The notes under the pieces: generated by a model
The model's database searches: none
What the model was told of the DNA's origin: nothing
What the model saw: the letters and a program-made list of their open reading frames with translations, nothing else
Position numbers and translations under genes: made by a program
Origin: Barnesiella intestinihominis YIT 11860
GTDB lineage: Bacteria > Bacteroidota > Bacteroidia > Bacteroidales > Barnesiellaceae
Direction of reading: 5' to 3'
Length of the DNA: 64,000 nt
Assembly: GCF_000296465.1 (NCBI RefSeq)
Contig: NZ_JH815206.1
Span: 44,931-108,930 of the forward strand
Shown: positions 9,672 through 18,510 of the stretch, piece by piece
How positions within the stretch are numbered: the first letter of the stretch is position 1
How the letters are laid out: every line of letters begins with the position of its first letter

Positions 9672-11825
9672 ATGAGCGGTATCGCGACTCTACCTATCGA
9701 AAATCCGGTGCTGATATTTTTCATCGTGCTGGTCATTATTTTGTTTGCCCCGATATTACTCAACCGCATACGTGTTCCCCACATCATCGGTCTGATCATA
9801 TCAGGTGTAATCATCGGCCCCAACGGTCTGAATCTATTGGCTCGCGACAGTAGTTTTGAAATTTTCGGAAACGTAGGAATCCTTTACCTCATGTTTTTGG
9901 CAGGACTCGAAATCGACATGTATGATTTCAAGAAAAGCAAAAAAGACGGGATCATATTCGGGCTATACACGTTTCTCATACCCATGATTTTAGGAACCGC
10001 GATCAGTTACTACACCCTCCATCTCAACCTAATGACTTCCATACTGTTGGCAAGCATGTACGCCTCGCATACGCTGATAGCCTACCCCATTATCAGCAGA
10101 TATGGAATATCCCGTAGCCGAGCCGTCCCTATCACTATCGCCGGAACCATTTTCACAGTCTTGGGAGCCTTGATTATTTTAGCTGTAATTTCTGGTATGG
10201 TACGAGGCGACTTGACCGAATTTTTCTGGCTCAGACTATCGGTGAACATAACGATTTACAGCATAGCCATACTATACATTTATCCCCGGCTCACCCGATG
10301 GTTTTTCAAGACCTACAATGATAATGTCACGCAATTCATATTTATCTTGGCCCTTGTTTTCCTGGCATCTTATATGGCGCAAGTTATCGGGCTGGAAGCC
10401 ATCTTGGGAGCATTTTTCGCAGGCATTGTTCTGAACCGTTTTATCCCCAACGTTTCCCCCTTGATGAACCGCCTCGAATTTGTAGGCAACGCCCTGTTCA
10501 TACCCTATTTTCTCATAGGTGTAGGCATGCTCATCGATTTGAGAGTAATTTTCAAAAGCACCGAAACGATCATCGTCGCCGTAAACATGTCGGTAGTGGC
10601 AACCATCTGCAAATGGTTGGCAGCATGGCTCACTCAAAAAACCTGCCACATGACGAAATCCGACCGGCAACTCATCTTCGGACTGAGCAACGCTCAGGCC
10701 GCCGCCACGCTCGCGGCCGTCATCATCGGTCACGACATAGGACTTTTCAACGAAGAAATACTCAACGGCACTATCGTCATGATTTTAGTGACCTGCATTA
10801 TCAGTACATTGGTTACCGAAAAGGCCGCCCGGCGCATAGTTATCGAAATACAAAATAACGAACCCGCCAGTTACAAGTCACCCATACAGAACGAGCAGAT
10901 ATTAATTCCTGTGGCTAATCCCGACACAATCGAGAACCTGATCAATCTGGCCCTCTTGTTAAAATCTCCGCAAAAGAAATCTGCACTTTACGCTTTGCAT
11001 GTAACCGACGACGATAAAAAAAGCAACTTCCTCTCACAAGCCGTTCTCGAATATGCGGGGAAAGTAGCATCTTCCGCCGATACGAAATTAATCCCGATTG
11101 CCCGATACGACATGAACATAACCAGCGGGATTATCCACACCATGAAAGAAAAAAATATAACGGAGGTCGTACTCGGATTACATCACAAAGCAAATATCGT
11201 TGACACGTTTTTCGGCGCAAAAATAGAATCGCTCTTGAAAAGCACGAATAAAATGATACTCATTTCGAAATGTGTCAATCCCATAAACACGGTTACCCGT
11301 ATCGTCATAGCCGTTCCCCGCAAGGCCGAATACGAAACAGGATTCGCCCGATGGATAGACCGAGTGGCGAACATGGCGAAACAAATAGGTTGCCGTGCTA
11401 TATTCTATGCTTATGCCGAAACCATTCCCTATTTGAAAGCCCGGTTACGAGCCGGAAGATACAACATCAGAAACGAATTTGAAATTTTGGAAAGCTGGGA
11501 CGATATTCTGCTTCTTGCTAATGTTGTACTTGACGACGACCTATTTATCGTTGTCAGTGCGCGCCCCACATCGGTTTCGTTTAATTCCGAGGCCGACAAT
11601 ATTCCTTCTTTCCTCTCCAAATATTTCGCCAACAACAATCTAATAGTCCTCTATCCCGAACAATTCGGCACAGCAGAACCGACACCCGTCTCTTTCATGG
11701 AACCGCTGTCTCACGACATGCTCAACCACTCCGAGATATTAGGACTCGAAAAAATTTTCAGACAGCTTATCACTTATAAAAAACGGTGGACTCACCGTAA
11801 CCGCAAAAAGAAAATAGACCTTTGA
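9672..11825 (+). CDS. cation:proton antiporter, CPA2/KefB type, with C-terminal Usp-like region
   Basis: 717 residues. The first about 390 form a Na+/H+-exchanger domain with 12 or so membrane segments, including LAGLEIDMYDF, the helix AILGAFFAGIVLNRF and FIPYFLIGVGMLIDLR. The remaining soluble half (from about residue 410) begins NEQILIPVANPDTIENLINLALL and looks like two universal-stress-protein folds. It should exchange Na+ or K+ for protons across the inner membrane; specificity is not visible. It is closely related along its whole length to the gene at 29968, which also shares its promoter-like repeat and the MITE that follows. Confidence 0.92.
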   Translation: MSGIATLPIENPVLIFFIVLVIILFAPILLNRIRVPHIIGLIISGVIIGPNGLNLLARDSSFEIFGNVGILYLMFLAGLEIDMYDFKKSKKDGIIFGLYTFLIPMILGTAISYYTLHLNLMTSILLASMYASHTLIAYPIISRYGISRSRAVPITIAGTIFTVLGALIILAVISGMVRGDLTEFFWLRLSVNITIYSIAILYIYPRLTRWFFKTYNDNVTQFIFILALVFLASYMAQVIGLEAILGAFFAGIVLNRFIPNVSPLMNRLEFVGNALFIPYFLIGVGMLIDLRVIFKSTETIIVAVNMSVVATICKWLAAWLTQKTCHMTKSDRQLIFGLSNAQAAATLAAVIIGHDIGLFNEEILNGTIVMILVTCIISTLVTEKAARRIVIEIQNNEPASYKSPIQNEQILIPVANPDTIENLINLALLLKSPQKKSALYALHVTDDDKKSNFLSQAVLEYAGKVASSADTKLIPIARYDMNITSGIIHTMKEKNITEVVLGLHHKANIVDTFFGAKIESLLKSTNKMILISKCVNPINTVTRIVIAVPRKAEYETGFARWIDRVANMAKQIGCRAIFYAYAETIPYLKARLRAGRYNIRNEFEILESWDDILLLANVVLDDDLFIVVSARPTSVSFNSEADNIPSFLSKYFANNNLIVLYPEQFGTAEPTPVSFMEPLSHDMLNHSEILGLEKIFRQLITYKKRWTHRNRKKKIDL

Positions 11826-11832
11826 TAATTAA

Positions 11833-12024
11833 GAAGTTGTTTTAAATTTATTGAGAAATAATATTATCATTGCAAGCAGGTATGTTCCGGCCATATTGAG
11901 CCCCTGTCTCGCATCTTGAATCCCTTGATTTTTGTCAATAGCCCACTATTGACTGCATATCTCGGACTCCAATCTGCTTCAACATAGGGCTCAATCTGTC
12001 TCGGAATAAATTTAAAACAGCTTC
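11833..12024 (-). mobile_element. MITE-like element, copy 1 (inverted relative to copies 2 and 3)
   Basis: 192 bp with terminal inverted repeats GAAGTTGTTTTAAATTTAT and ATAAATTTAAAACAGCTTC (one mismatch), flanked by TAA direct repeats (11830-11832 and 12025-12027). Read on the minus strand the interior is one open frame, including the conceptual segment VEADWSPRYAVNSGLLTKIK, ending at a TGA near the other end. This suggests descent from coding DNA. It begins only 7 bases after the antiporter stop. Confidence 0.8.
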
Positions 12025-12109
12025 TAAGATTCAGTAAAAAATCCGTGGGATAGACATGGATTTTAGCGATGCAATCTTCGCAGACAATCTCATTCCAGTC
12101 TTTTCAGAA

Positions 12110-12655
12110 AAAGGTCGAAAAGATTACATAATCTTTGATTGTGGAGTTTAACCCCTTCACCCTGAGGGTACTTCCCCCCTATTTCCTTGTGCCTTCACCA
12201 CCCGATAAAAGCGGGATATTTGAGAGTAAAGTTTTTGTTTGTATTAACCCCTTCGTTCTCTGGACACTCCCCCTATGTTTATTCGGAAACACCCCATAAT
12301 GCTACGGGGCACGGCAAGGAGGAGAGGGAGATGCATCACTCTGTTCCCGTTATCGAAGGTATTCACACTTCTCCCCTGTGTTTTGCACAGCAAAATATAG
12401 GGGAGAAACAGAGGAGCGATAGCGACGATGAGAGGGGTTAAGAATAATATCTTAGAGATTTTTGATTAGTGTTAGAAAAAATGGAATATTTATATAACCT
12501 CTCCCCCTGCCGTGTCCCGTAGTATTGCGGGGTGTTTCTGTAAGGAAATAGATGGGAAGTACCCGCAGGGCAAGGGGGTTGAAAAGATTATATAATTTTT
12601 GATGGAGGGAGTAGAGGTATAAAAGGACAATACCCTCTGATTTCCTACGGAATCG
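12110..12655. repeat. cluster A of the GC-rich modular hairpin repeats
   Basis: No gene is supported here. At least four units of a dispersed family are packed together in both orientations: constant ends read AGGGGGAGTGTCC...GGGGTTAA (or the complement, for instance 12246-12273), enclosing hairpins such as the CCCGTAGTATTGCGGGG type (12515-12535) and TTTTGC...GCAAAA (12381-12396). The stretch 12578-12650, containing ATTATATAATTTTTGAT and GTATAAAAGGACAAT, recurs at 35558-35630, and its first part recurs at 12112-12142. Confidence 0.7.
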
Positions 12656-12733
12656 ATATACCCATCAATTATCGACAGATCCATTCCCCCTACCTATCGA
12701 CCGAGCTATAAACGACTGTCGAGGCATATAAAT

Positions 12734-12769
12734 AAAAAAAGGAGAGACCTTCCCAGCCTTTCCTTTTCT
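12734..12769 (-). terminator. terminator of the HU gene
   Basis: On the minus strand AAAAGGAAAG pairs with CTCTCCTTTT (one mismatch) around an 11-base loop, followed by a T run, 20 to 60 bases after the HU stop. Confidence 0.65.
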
Positions 12770-12790
12770 ATGCCATAATAAAATAAATGC

Positions 12791-13063
12791 TTATTTTACT
12801 TTGTCTGCCAATTCTGCACCGGCTTTGAATTTAACCACTTTCTTAGCAGCGATAGTGATTTTTTGTTTGGTTGCAGGGTTGATACCCGTACGAGCTGCTT
12901 TTTCAGTAACACCGAAAGTTCCGAAACCGATAAGGGCCACTTTGTCACCCTTAACAAGAGATTCAGAAACAGCTTCTACGAAAGCATCCAATGCTTTTTT
13001 AGCATCAACTTTGCTCAAACCGGCTTTTTCTGCCATGGCATTGATAAGTTCAGTTTTGTTCAT
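12791..13063 (-). CDS. HU family DNA-binding protein
   Basis: A 90-residue nucleoid protein. It matches the HU/IHF fold along its full length: MNKTELINAMAEKAGLSK at the N-terminus, VALIGFGTF in the core, and the DNA-binding arm signature RTGINPATKQKI, then VVKFKAGAELADKV. It bends DNA and compacts the chromosome as a dimer. The gene is monocistronic, with its own promoter and terminator. Bacteroidales carry several HU paralogues, so a specific symbol is not given. Confidence 0.95.
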   Translation of the reverse strand: MNKTELINAMAEKAGLSKVDAKKALDAFVEAVSESLVKGDKVALIGFGTFGVTEKAARTGINPATKQKITIAAKKVVKFKAGAELADKVK

Positions 13064-13115
13064 AACGCGTATAATTTAAAGTTAAGTAAATAATTCTCCA
13101 TGAAGAGCAGCACCG

Positions 13116-13147
13116 CAAATGTAAAGATTAAAATGAAATACTGCAAA
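13116..13147 (-). promoter_or_regulatory. promoter of the HU gene
   Basis: On the minus strand TTTG (13144-13147), a 20-base spacer and TACATTTG (13116-13123), 52 bases upstream of the HU start codon. Confidence 0.7.
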
Positions 13148-13203
13148 CAATAAAGTAAAAAAATATAATAAAAGCCTCGATTTTATAATATAAGCAAGCT
13201 ATA

Positions 13204-13236
13204 TTTGACTAAATACTCGAAAAATCATTACTTTTG
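13204..13236 (+). promoter_or_regulatory. promoter of the rhomboid operon
   Basis: TTTG (13204-13207), a 21-base spacer and TACTTTTG (13229-13236), 79 bases before the ATG of the first rhomboid gene. The spacer contains TACTCG, as in the promoter at 9602-9633. Confidence 0.6.
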
Positions 13237-13315
13237 TCCGCACAATCAGAGTATAATACATTTACCCTGCTTGGAATGAATGGTTTACACTTCGTAAGAA
13301 AAGTACATTTGATAT

Positions 13316-14014
13316 ATGCAAAACAGATCATTTTTGGGATCTATACCACCGGTGACACTCAACTTGATTATCGTTAACTTCATCGTGTGGCTGGCAGCTT
13401 TAACTCTACCTAAAATTGCCGGAATAAATTTGAACTATTGGCTGGGGTTACACTATTTTGCAGCCGACGATTTCAATGTCGTGCAGTTGATTACCTACAT
13501 GTTTTTACACGACACCAGCGGAATAGAACATATTTTCTTCAATATGTTCTCCGTTTTCATGTTCGGTAGAACTCTCGAAGCCGTATGGGGAGGGAAACGT
13601 TTTCTATTCTACTACATTACCACAGGAATGGGAGCGGCATTGGTGCAAGAAGCGGCATGGTACTTCGAACTACGTTCAGCCATATCGGAAACCGTAGCAT
13701 TGTACGGTTGGGAACAAACGTCCCAACTACTCAACAACTTTATAACCGTAGGAGCTTCTGGCGCAGCATTCGGTATTTTATTGGCTTTCGGCATGTTATT
13801 TCCGAATGCTCCATTGTTCATCATATTCATACCCATTCCCATCAAGGCAAAATACTTTGTCATCTTTTACGGGTTACTCGAATTATTCTTCGGTGTCAGC
13901 GGAAGCATGAGCAGCGTGGCTCACTTTGCACATTTAGGCGGCATGCTCTTCGGCTTCTTCTTGATTCGTTATTGGAAAAAGAAAGGAATAGGCGGTGGCG
14001 GATTCTATTATTGA
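13316..14014 (+). CDS. rhomboid family intramembrane serine protease 1
   Basis: 232 residues with six or so membrane segments. The catalytic dyad is visible as Ser 148 in VGASGAAFG and His 206 in HFAHLGGMLFG; the conserved EHIFFNMFSVFMFG loop helix lies near 71-84. Rhomboids cleave single-pass membrane proteins within the bilayer. The 3' end overlaps the next rhomboid gene by 20 bases, and an EEP hydrolase and an M3 peptidase follow in the same direction, so this is the first gene of a four-gene operon. Confidence 0.93.
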   Translation: MQNRSFLGSIPPVTLNLIIVNFIVWLAALTLPKIAGINLNYWLGLHYFAADDFNVVQLITYMFLHDTSGIEHIFFNMFSVFMFGRTLEAVWGGKRFLFYYITTGMGAALVQEAAWYFELRSAISETVALYGWEQTSQLLNNFITVGASGAAFGILLAFGMLFPNAPLFIIFIPIPIKAKYFVIFYGLLELFFGVSGSMSSVAHFAHLGGMLFGFFLIRYWKKKGIGGGGFYY

Positions 14015-14888
14015 CAAACTGAAACAGCAATTCCGGCAAGGCTCCGTATTGCTGAAACTCATCTATATCAACGTAGCGATCTTTCTGCTACTGAGACTCA
14101 CATGGGTCGTTTTGATGCTGTTCAATATCGACGGATATGTCATACTGCCCTTCATCGAAATGCCATCGATACCCTATGAGTTCATCACCCATCCGTGGAC
14201 TCTGCTCACATACATGTTCGTCCATTACGATGTATGGCACATTCTGTTCAACATGCTTTGGCTATATTGGTTCGGGCAAATATTTCTCATGTCGTTCAGT
14301 GAAAAACAAATGGTAGGGCTATATCTTTTAGGAGGTATAGCCGGTGGTTTATTATATCTGCTTTCGTACAATTTGTTTCCCTATTTCGATGGCAAAGAAG
14401 GATTGATGTGCGGAGCCTCTGCCTCGATAATCGCCATTGTCGTAGCCACGGCATTCCGAATGCCCGACTACAAAGTCAACCTGCTTTTTCTCGGAGCTAT
14501 ATCTTTGAAATACATCGCACTGGTTACTATCGTCATTGACTTGTTGAGTGTCACATCGGCCAACGGAGGAGGGCACATCGCTCACCTCGGAGGAGCCCTT
14601 CTCGGTTACTGGTTTATTGTGCGATGGGAAAAAGGGAAAGATTTGACGGCGCCTGTCAACAAACTCATCGACAAAATCGTAACGGGATTCAAACCCCGCC
14701 CGAAAATCAAAGTGTCACGACCTTCGAACCGATCCTCTTCCCGGCCCGAGACCGATATGGAATACCGAGCCCGCAAAAAGAAAGAAAACGACGAAATCGA
14801 TTCGATTCTCGACAAAATAAAAAAATCGGGGTATACCTCGCTCTCTGCCGAAGAAAAGAAAAGACTGTTCGAAGCCGGGAAAAAATAA
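13995..14888 (+). CDS. rhomboid family intramembrane serine protease 2 with charged C-terminal tail
   Basis: 297 residues starting at a GTG inside the end of the preceding gene. The protease domain holds Ser 142 in CGASASI and His 197 in HIAHLGGALLG, with VWHILFNMLWLYWFG as the loop-helix motif. From about residue 215 the chain becomes a basic, soluble tail ending EYRARKKKENDEIDSILDKIKKSGYTSLSAEEKKRLFEAG, a pattern common in Bacteroidetes rhomboids that could recruit a substrate or partner. The overlap with rhomboid 1 points to coupled translation. Confidence 0.92.
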   Translation: MADSIIDKLKQQFRQGSVLLKLIYINVAIFLLLRLTWVVLMLFNIDGYVILPFIEMPSIPYEFITHPWTLLTYMFVHYDVWHILFNMLWLYWFGQIFLMSFSEKQMVGLYLLGGIAGGLLYLLSYNLFPYFDGKEGLMCGASASIIAIVVATAFRMPDYKVNLLFLGAISLKYIALVTIVIDLLSVTSANGGGHIAHLGGALLGYWFIVRWEKGKDLTAPVNKLIDKIVTGFKPRPKIKVSRPSNRSSSRPETDMEYRARKKKENDEIDSILDKIKKSGYTSLSAEEKKRLFEAGKK

Positions 14889-14895
14889 CGTGGTA

Positions 14896-15972
14896 ATGAA
14901 ACATGTCGTCAAAGTCATATTATTGCTGCTCAATCTGCTATGGGGGCTTTTGCTCGTCATCGGCTCCTACTCGGCATACTTTCCCTCCCGCATAGGCATA
15001 CTGGTCGAACTCTTATTTCCGCTGAATCTGTTTGCCTGCATAGCGTTCTTTTTTATATGGCTCGCCTATAATCCCCGTTATATATGGGTTCCGCTCGCCG
15101 CACTGGTCATCTCTTGGGGAGGAATAGCCCGATACTGTCCGGTACATAAACCACAGCCGATAGACAACAGCCAACCCGGTTTTTCCCTGATGACTTACAA
15201 TGCCTACTTCTTCCTCGATTATGAAGGAACAGATACCCGACAAAACCGAACCCTTTCCTTTATCCTCTCGCAAAATGCCGACCTTGTTTGCTTGCAGGAA
15301 AGTCCGGGTCTGATCGCTCCGAATCCGGGATTGAAAATCACCGGAGAACAAATAGACAGTATACACACGCTGTATCCCTACCGCATTCCTACGACCCACG
15401 GTATGAATTTCCTGTCGAAATACCCGGCGACATTGTTGTTCGATACGGTATATTCCGAGTCGAGCGCCATCGCCATTTACCGGGTAAAGATAGAAGACCA
15501 TACAGTCACCGTTGTCAACCAACACATGGAATCTATTGGATTGACTCAAACCGACAAAGAACTATATCATGAAATCACAGCACACCCGAATACCGACCGA
15601 CTGGACGAAATAAAGAAACACTTGTTGTCCAAACTCATGAACGCAGCCGAAATTCGAAATCGCCAAACCAACCTGACAGCCGAGAAAATACAAAACATTC
15701 CCGGTAATATCATCGTCTGCGGTGACTTCAACGACTCACCTTTATCCTATTCTGTCCGAAAGCTCCACAGTATGGGTTTTCGCGACGCCTACAACGAATT
15801 GGGATTAGGACCGGGAATCACATATCATGCCAATCGCTTCTGGTTCCGCATCGACCATATCCTATACAAAGGCAATATGGAAGCCCGATGGCTTGTCCGC
15901 CAACGACATAAAAGTTCAGACCATTATCCCCTTGTCACAAGGTTTGTATGGGAAAATTCCGAAAATCATTAA
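14896..15972 (+). CDS. membrane-anchored endonuclease/exonuclease/phosphatase family protein
   Basis: 358 residues from ATG 14896 (a GTG two codons earlier is possible). Three N-terminal membrane segments (about 5-80) precede an EEP-fold catalytic domain: SLMTYNAYFF, DLVCLQE (metal-binding Glu), VVNQHMES, VCGDFNDSP (catalytic Asn/Asp) and a final SSDHYPLVTRF with the catalytic Asp-His. The domain faces the periplasm if the signal topology is read correctly. Substrate is unknown; the family covers DNases, sphingomyelinases and inositol phosphatases. It starts 7 bases after rhomboid 2. Confidence 0.9.
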   Translation: MKHVVKVILLLLNLLWGLLLVIGSYSAYFPSRIGILVELLFPLNLFACIAFFFIWLAYNPRYIWVPLAALVISWGGIARYCPVHKPQPIDNSQPGFSLMTYNAYFFLDYEGTDTRQNRTLSFILSQNADLVCLQESPGLIAPNPGLKITGEQIDSIHTLYPYRIPTTHGMNFLSKYPATLLFDTVYSESSAIAIYRVKIEDHTVTVVNQHMESIGLTQTDKELYHEITAHPNTDRLDEIKKHLLSKLMNAAEIRNRQTNLTAEKIQNIPGNIIVCGDFNDSPLSYSVRKLHSMGFRDAYNELGLGPGITYHANRFWFRIDHILYKGNMEARWLVRQRHKSSDHYPLVTRFVWENSENH

Positions 15973-15991
15973 CACAGTAATATTATACCTC

Positions 15992-18082
15992 ATGAAAAAA
16001 CTTTTAGTAACATCGTTAACTTGTCTTATGATGATCTCTTGCAATCAAAAAGAGAATCCGCTGCTTAGCGAGTTCAGCACTCCTTTCGGGGTTCCACCGT
16101 TCGAACAAATAAAGCCCGAGCACTACTTGCCGGCTTTTGAAGAAGGCATCCGTCAGCACGATGCCGAAATTGCCGCAATCATTGCCAACCCCGAGGCTCC
16201 TACATTCAAAAACACCATCGAACCGCTCGAATTCAGCGGTATGCTACTGACTCAGGTCAATCTGATATTCAGCAGTTTGACCGAGGCGGAAACGAACGAC
16301 GAACTCCAAGCCATCGCCAAAGAGATTTCGCCCAAACTGACCGAGCATTACGACAACATCTCGCTCAACGGAGAACTCTTTGCCCGAATTAAAACTGTAT
16401 ACGAGAACCGGGATAAAGAGAACCTCGACACCGAACAGATGAAAGTTCTCGAAAACCACTACAAAGACTTTGTTCGTGCGGGTGCTCTTCTCTCCGAAGA
16501 AGATAAAGCCACGCTTCGCGAGATTAACAAAGAATTGGCTATGCTTTCCATACAATACGGAGACAATGCCTTAGCCGAATCAAACGCTTTTGAACTGGTC
16601 ATCGACAATGAAACCGACCTCGCAGGCTTGCCCGAGGCAGTAGTCACGGCAGCAGCCGACGAAGCGGCTGCTCGCAACAAAGCCGGTAAATGGGTATTTA
16701 CCCTCGATGCACCCAGCCGCATCCCATTCCTGCAATACGCCGACAACCGCAATCTGCGCGAAAAAGTTTATAAAGCCTATATCAACAAAGCCGACAACGA
16801 CAACGAATTCGACAATAAAGAAATCGTATCGAAAATGGTCAACCTCCGTTTAAAGAAGGCCAATCTACTGGGATTCAATACCTATGCCGACTTTGCCCTC
16901 GATGATCGCATGGCAAAAACCGATGCGAACGTCAACGATCTCATCAATCGGGTATGGGCCTATGCGATACCTCGTGCAAAAGAAGAAGTAGCCGACATGC
17001 AAAAGATCATTGACGCCGAAGGCGGCGAGTTCAAACTCGCCCCGTGGGATTGGTGGTACTATGCCGAAAAAGTACGCAAAGCCAAATACGATTTGAACGA
17101 AGACGAACTGAAACCCTATTTCAGCCTCGACAACGTACGTGAAGGTGCGTTCATGGTTGCCAATAAATTATATGGAATCACTATCACCGAATTGAAAGAT
17201 ATGCCGGTCTATCACCCCGACGTCCGCGCATTCGAAGTGAAAGATGCCGACGGCAAACATTTGGCCGTATTCTATACCGATTACTTCCCCCGTGCCGGGA
17301 AACGTGCCGGAGCTTGGATGTACAACTTCCGTGAAGCCTATGTACAAGACGGTAAGGAAGTACGCCCCATCGTTTACAACGTGGCCAACTTCACCAAACC
17401 TACCGCCGATACTCCCTCTTTGCTTACCATCGACGAAGTGCAAACTCTTTTCCACGAATTCGGACATGCCCTGCACGGCATGCTCACCCGTTGCCACTAC
17501 CCCTCGGTAAGCGGGACCAGTGTCGCACGCGATTTCGTAGAGCTACCGTCGCAAATCAACGAACACTGGGCAACGCACCCCGAAGTATTGAAATTATATG
17601 CCAAACACTATCAAACCGGCGAAATCATTCCCGACTCGTTAATCGCCAAAATGGAGGCAGCCTCTAAATTCAATCAAGGATTCGCCACCACCGAATTTTT
17701 AGCTGCGGCTATCCTCGACATACGTTGGCACGAAATAGACGAAGTTAAAGAATACGATGTGCGCCAATTCGAAAAAGAAGTAGCGCAATCCGTCGGACTC
17801 ATCGACGAAATCACCTATCGCTACCGTAGCACCTACTTCTCGCACATCTTCACCAACGATTACTGTGCAGGATATTACAGCTACATCTGGGCCGAAGTTC
17901 TCGATGCCGATGCTTTCGACGCATTCAAAGAACACGGTATCTTCGACCCGGCGACAGCCAAAGCATTCCGTGAAAACATTCTCGAAAAAGGCGGGAGCGA
18001 GGATCCCATGAAACTTTATCGCCAATTCCGTGGAGCAGAGCCTAATCCCGATGCCCTGCTTCGCAACCGGGGATTGAAATAA
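15992..18082 (+). CDS. dcp: M3 family metallopeptidase, dipeptidyl carboxypeptidase (Dcp-like) lipoprotein
   Basis: The ATG at 15992 gives a 697-residue lipoprotein (signal MKKLLVTSLTCLMMISC); the longer frame upstream overlaps the previous gene and is not used. The thermolysin-like zinc site is H488-E489-F-G-H492 in TLFHEFGHALHGML, and the downstream FVELPSQINEHW supplies the third ligand region. Dcp releases dipeptides from peptide C-termini; the lipid anchor places it in the periplasm or at the outer membrane. It is the last gene of the rhomboid operon and is followed by a strong hairpin. Confidence 0.93.
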   Translation: MKKLLVTSLTCLMMISCNQKENPLLSEFSTPFGVPPFEQIKPEHYLPAFEEGIRQHDAEIAAIIANPEAPTFKNTIEPLEFSGMLLTQVNLIFSSLTEAETNDELQAIAKEISPKLTEHYDNISLNGELFARIKTVYENRDKENLDTEQMKVLENHYKDFVRAGALLSEEDKATLREINKELAMLSIQYGDNALAESNAFELVIDNETDLAGLPEAVVTAAADEAAARNKAGKWVFTLDAPSRIPFLQYADNRNLREKVYKAYINKADNDNEFDNKEIVSKMVNLRLKKANLLGFNTYADFALDDRMAKTDANVNDLINRVWAYAIPRAKEEVADMQKIIDAEGGEFKLAPWDWWYYAEKVRKAKYDLNEDELKPYFSLDNVREGAFMVANKLYGITITELKDMPVYHPDVRAFEVKDADGKHLAVFYTDYFPRAGKRAGAWMYNFREAYVQDGKEVRPIVYNVANFTKPTADTPSLLTIDEVQTLFHEFGHALHGMLTRCHYPSVSGTSVARDFVELPSQINEHWATHPEVLKLYAKHYQTGEIIPDSLIAKMEAASKFNQGFATTEFLAAAILDIRWHEIDEVKEYDVRQFEKEVAQSVGLIDEITYRYRSTYFSHIFTNDYCAGYYSYIWAEVLDADAFDAFKEHGIFDPATAKAFRENILEKGGSEDPMKLYRQFRGAEPNPDALLRNRGLK

Positions 18083-18101
18083 TAATTTCCTCTATACAGG
18101 A

Positions 18102-18133
18102 AAAGGGAGCTGTGCCGTGGCACAGCTCCCTTT
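18102..18133 (+). terminator. terminator of the rhomboid-dcp operon
   Basis: AAAGGGAGCTGTGCC (18102-18116) and its exact complement (18119-18133), followed by TTCTTAT, 20 bases after the dcp stop. Confidence 0.85.
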
Positions 18134-18178
18134 CTTATAAAAAATATCGATACCCTTTCAATTTATCGATATTCCCAT

Positions 18179-18186
18179 TATATTTG
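18179..18186 (+). promoter_or_regulatory. -7 box before the NfeD-like gene
   Basis: TATATTTG 54 bases before the ATG at 18240. No clear TTTG -33 box was seen, so this is weaker than the others. Confidence 0.45.
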
Positions 18187-18239
18187 TACATAAACAACAG
18201 ACACATAACCTCGGAAAAACGATCCGATTTCAAATTGCG

Positions 18240-18497
18240 ATGGACATAATCATATCAAGTTGGCTCTTGTGGCTCATTATTGCGGCCATACTTGTTATCA
18301 TAGAACTGCTCACTTCCATGATAGCGACATTCTGTTTGGCAACAGGTTGCCTAATAGCCATGGTATGCGCCCTGCTGGACTGGGGCGTCGAAGCGCAGCT
18401 GATCGGAGCCATAATCGGCACTGTAATCGCATTTATACTCGTCCAAACAAAGCGAGGGAAGGGTAATATCTCGGTTCAATCCTTCATATCGTTATAA
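18240..18497 (+). CDS. short NfeD-like membrane protein lacking the OB domain
   Basis: 85 residues with two or three membrane segments and the NfeD N-terminal pattern WLLWLIIAAILVIIELLTS then FCLATGCLIAMVCALLDWG. Family members normally continue for about 70 further residues into a soluble OB-fold domain; here the frame stops shortly after the last membrane segment (QTKRGKGNISVQSFISL). It may be a natural short form or a 3' truncated gene. The downstream acyltransferase starts only 13 bases later, so the two are probably on one transcript. Confidence 0.6.
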   Translation: MDIIISSWLLWLIIAAILVIIELLTSMIATFCLATGCLIAMVCALLDWGVEAQLIGAIIGTVIAFILVQTKRGKGNISVQSFISL

Positions 18498-18510
18498 ATA
18501 CCAACGCACA

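Noticed and set aside
11833..12024. MITE interior as a real small gene
   Set aside because: The frame has no suitable start near its 5' end and is broken by stop codons in the other two copies.
12187..12441. 84-codon plus-strand frame in cluster A
   Set aside because: It lies entirely in the hairpin repeats and its sequence follows the palindromes, not a protein pattern.
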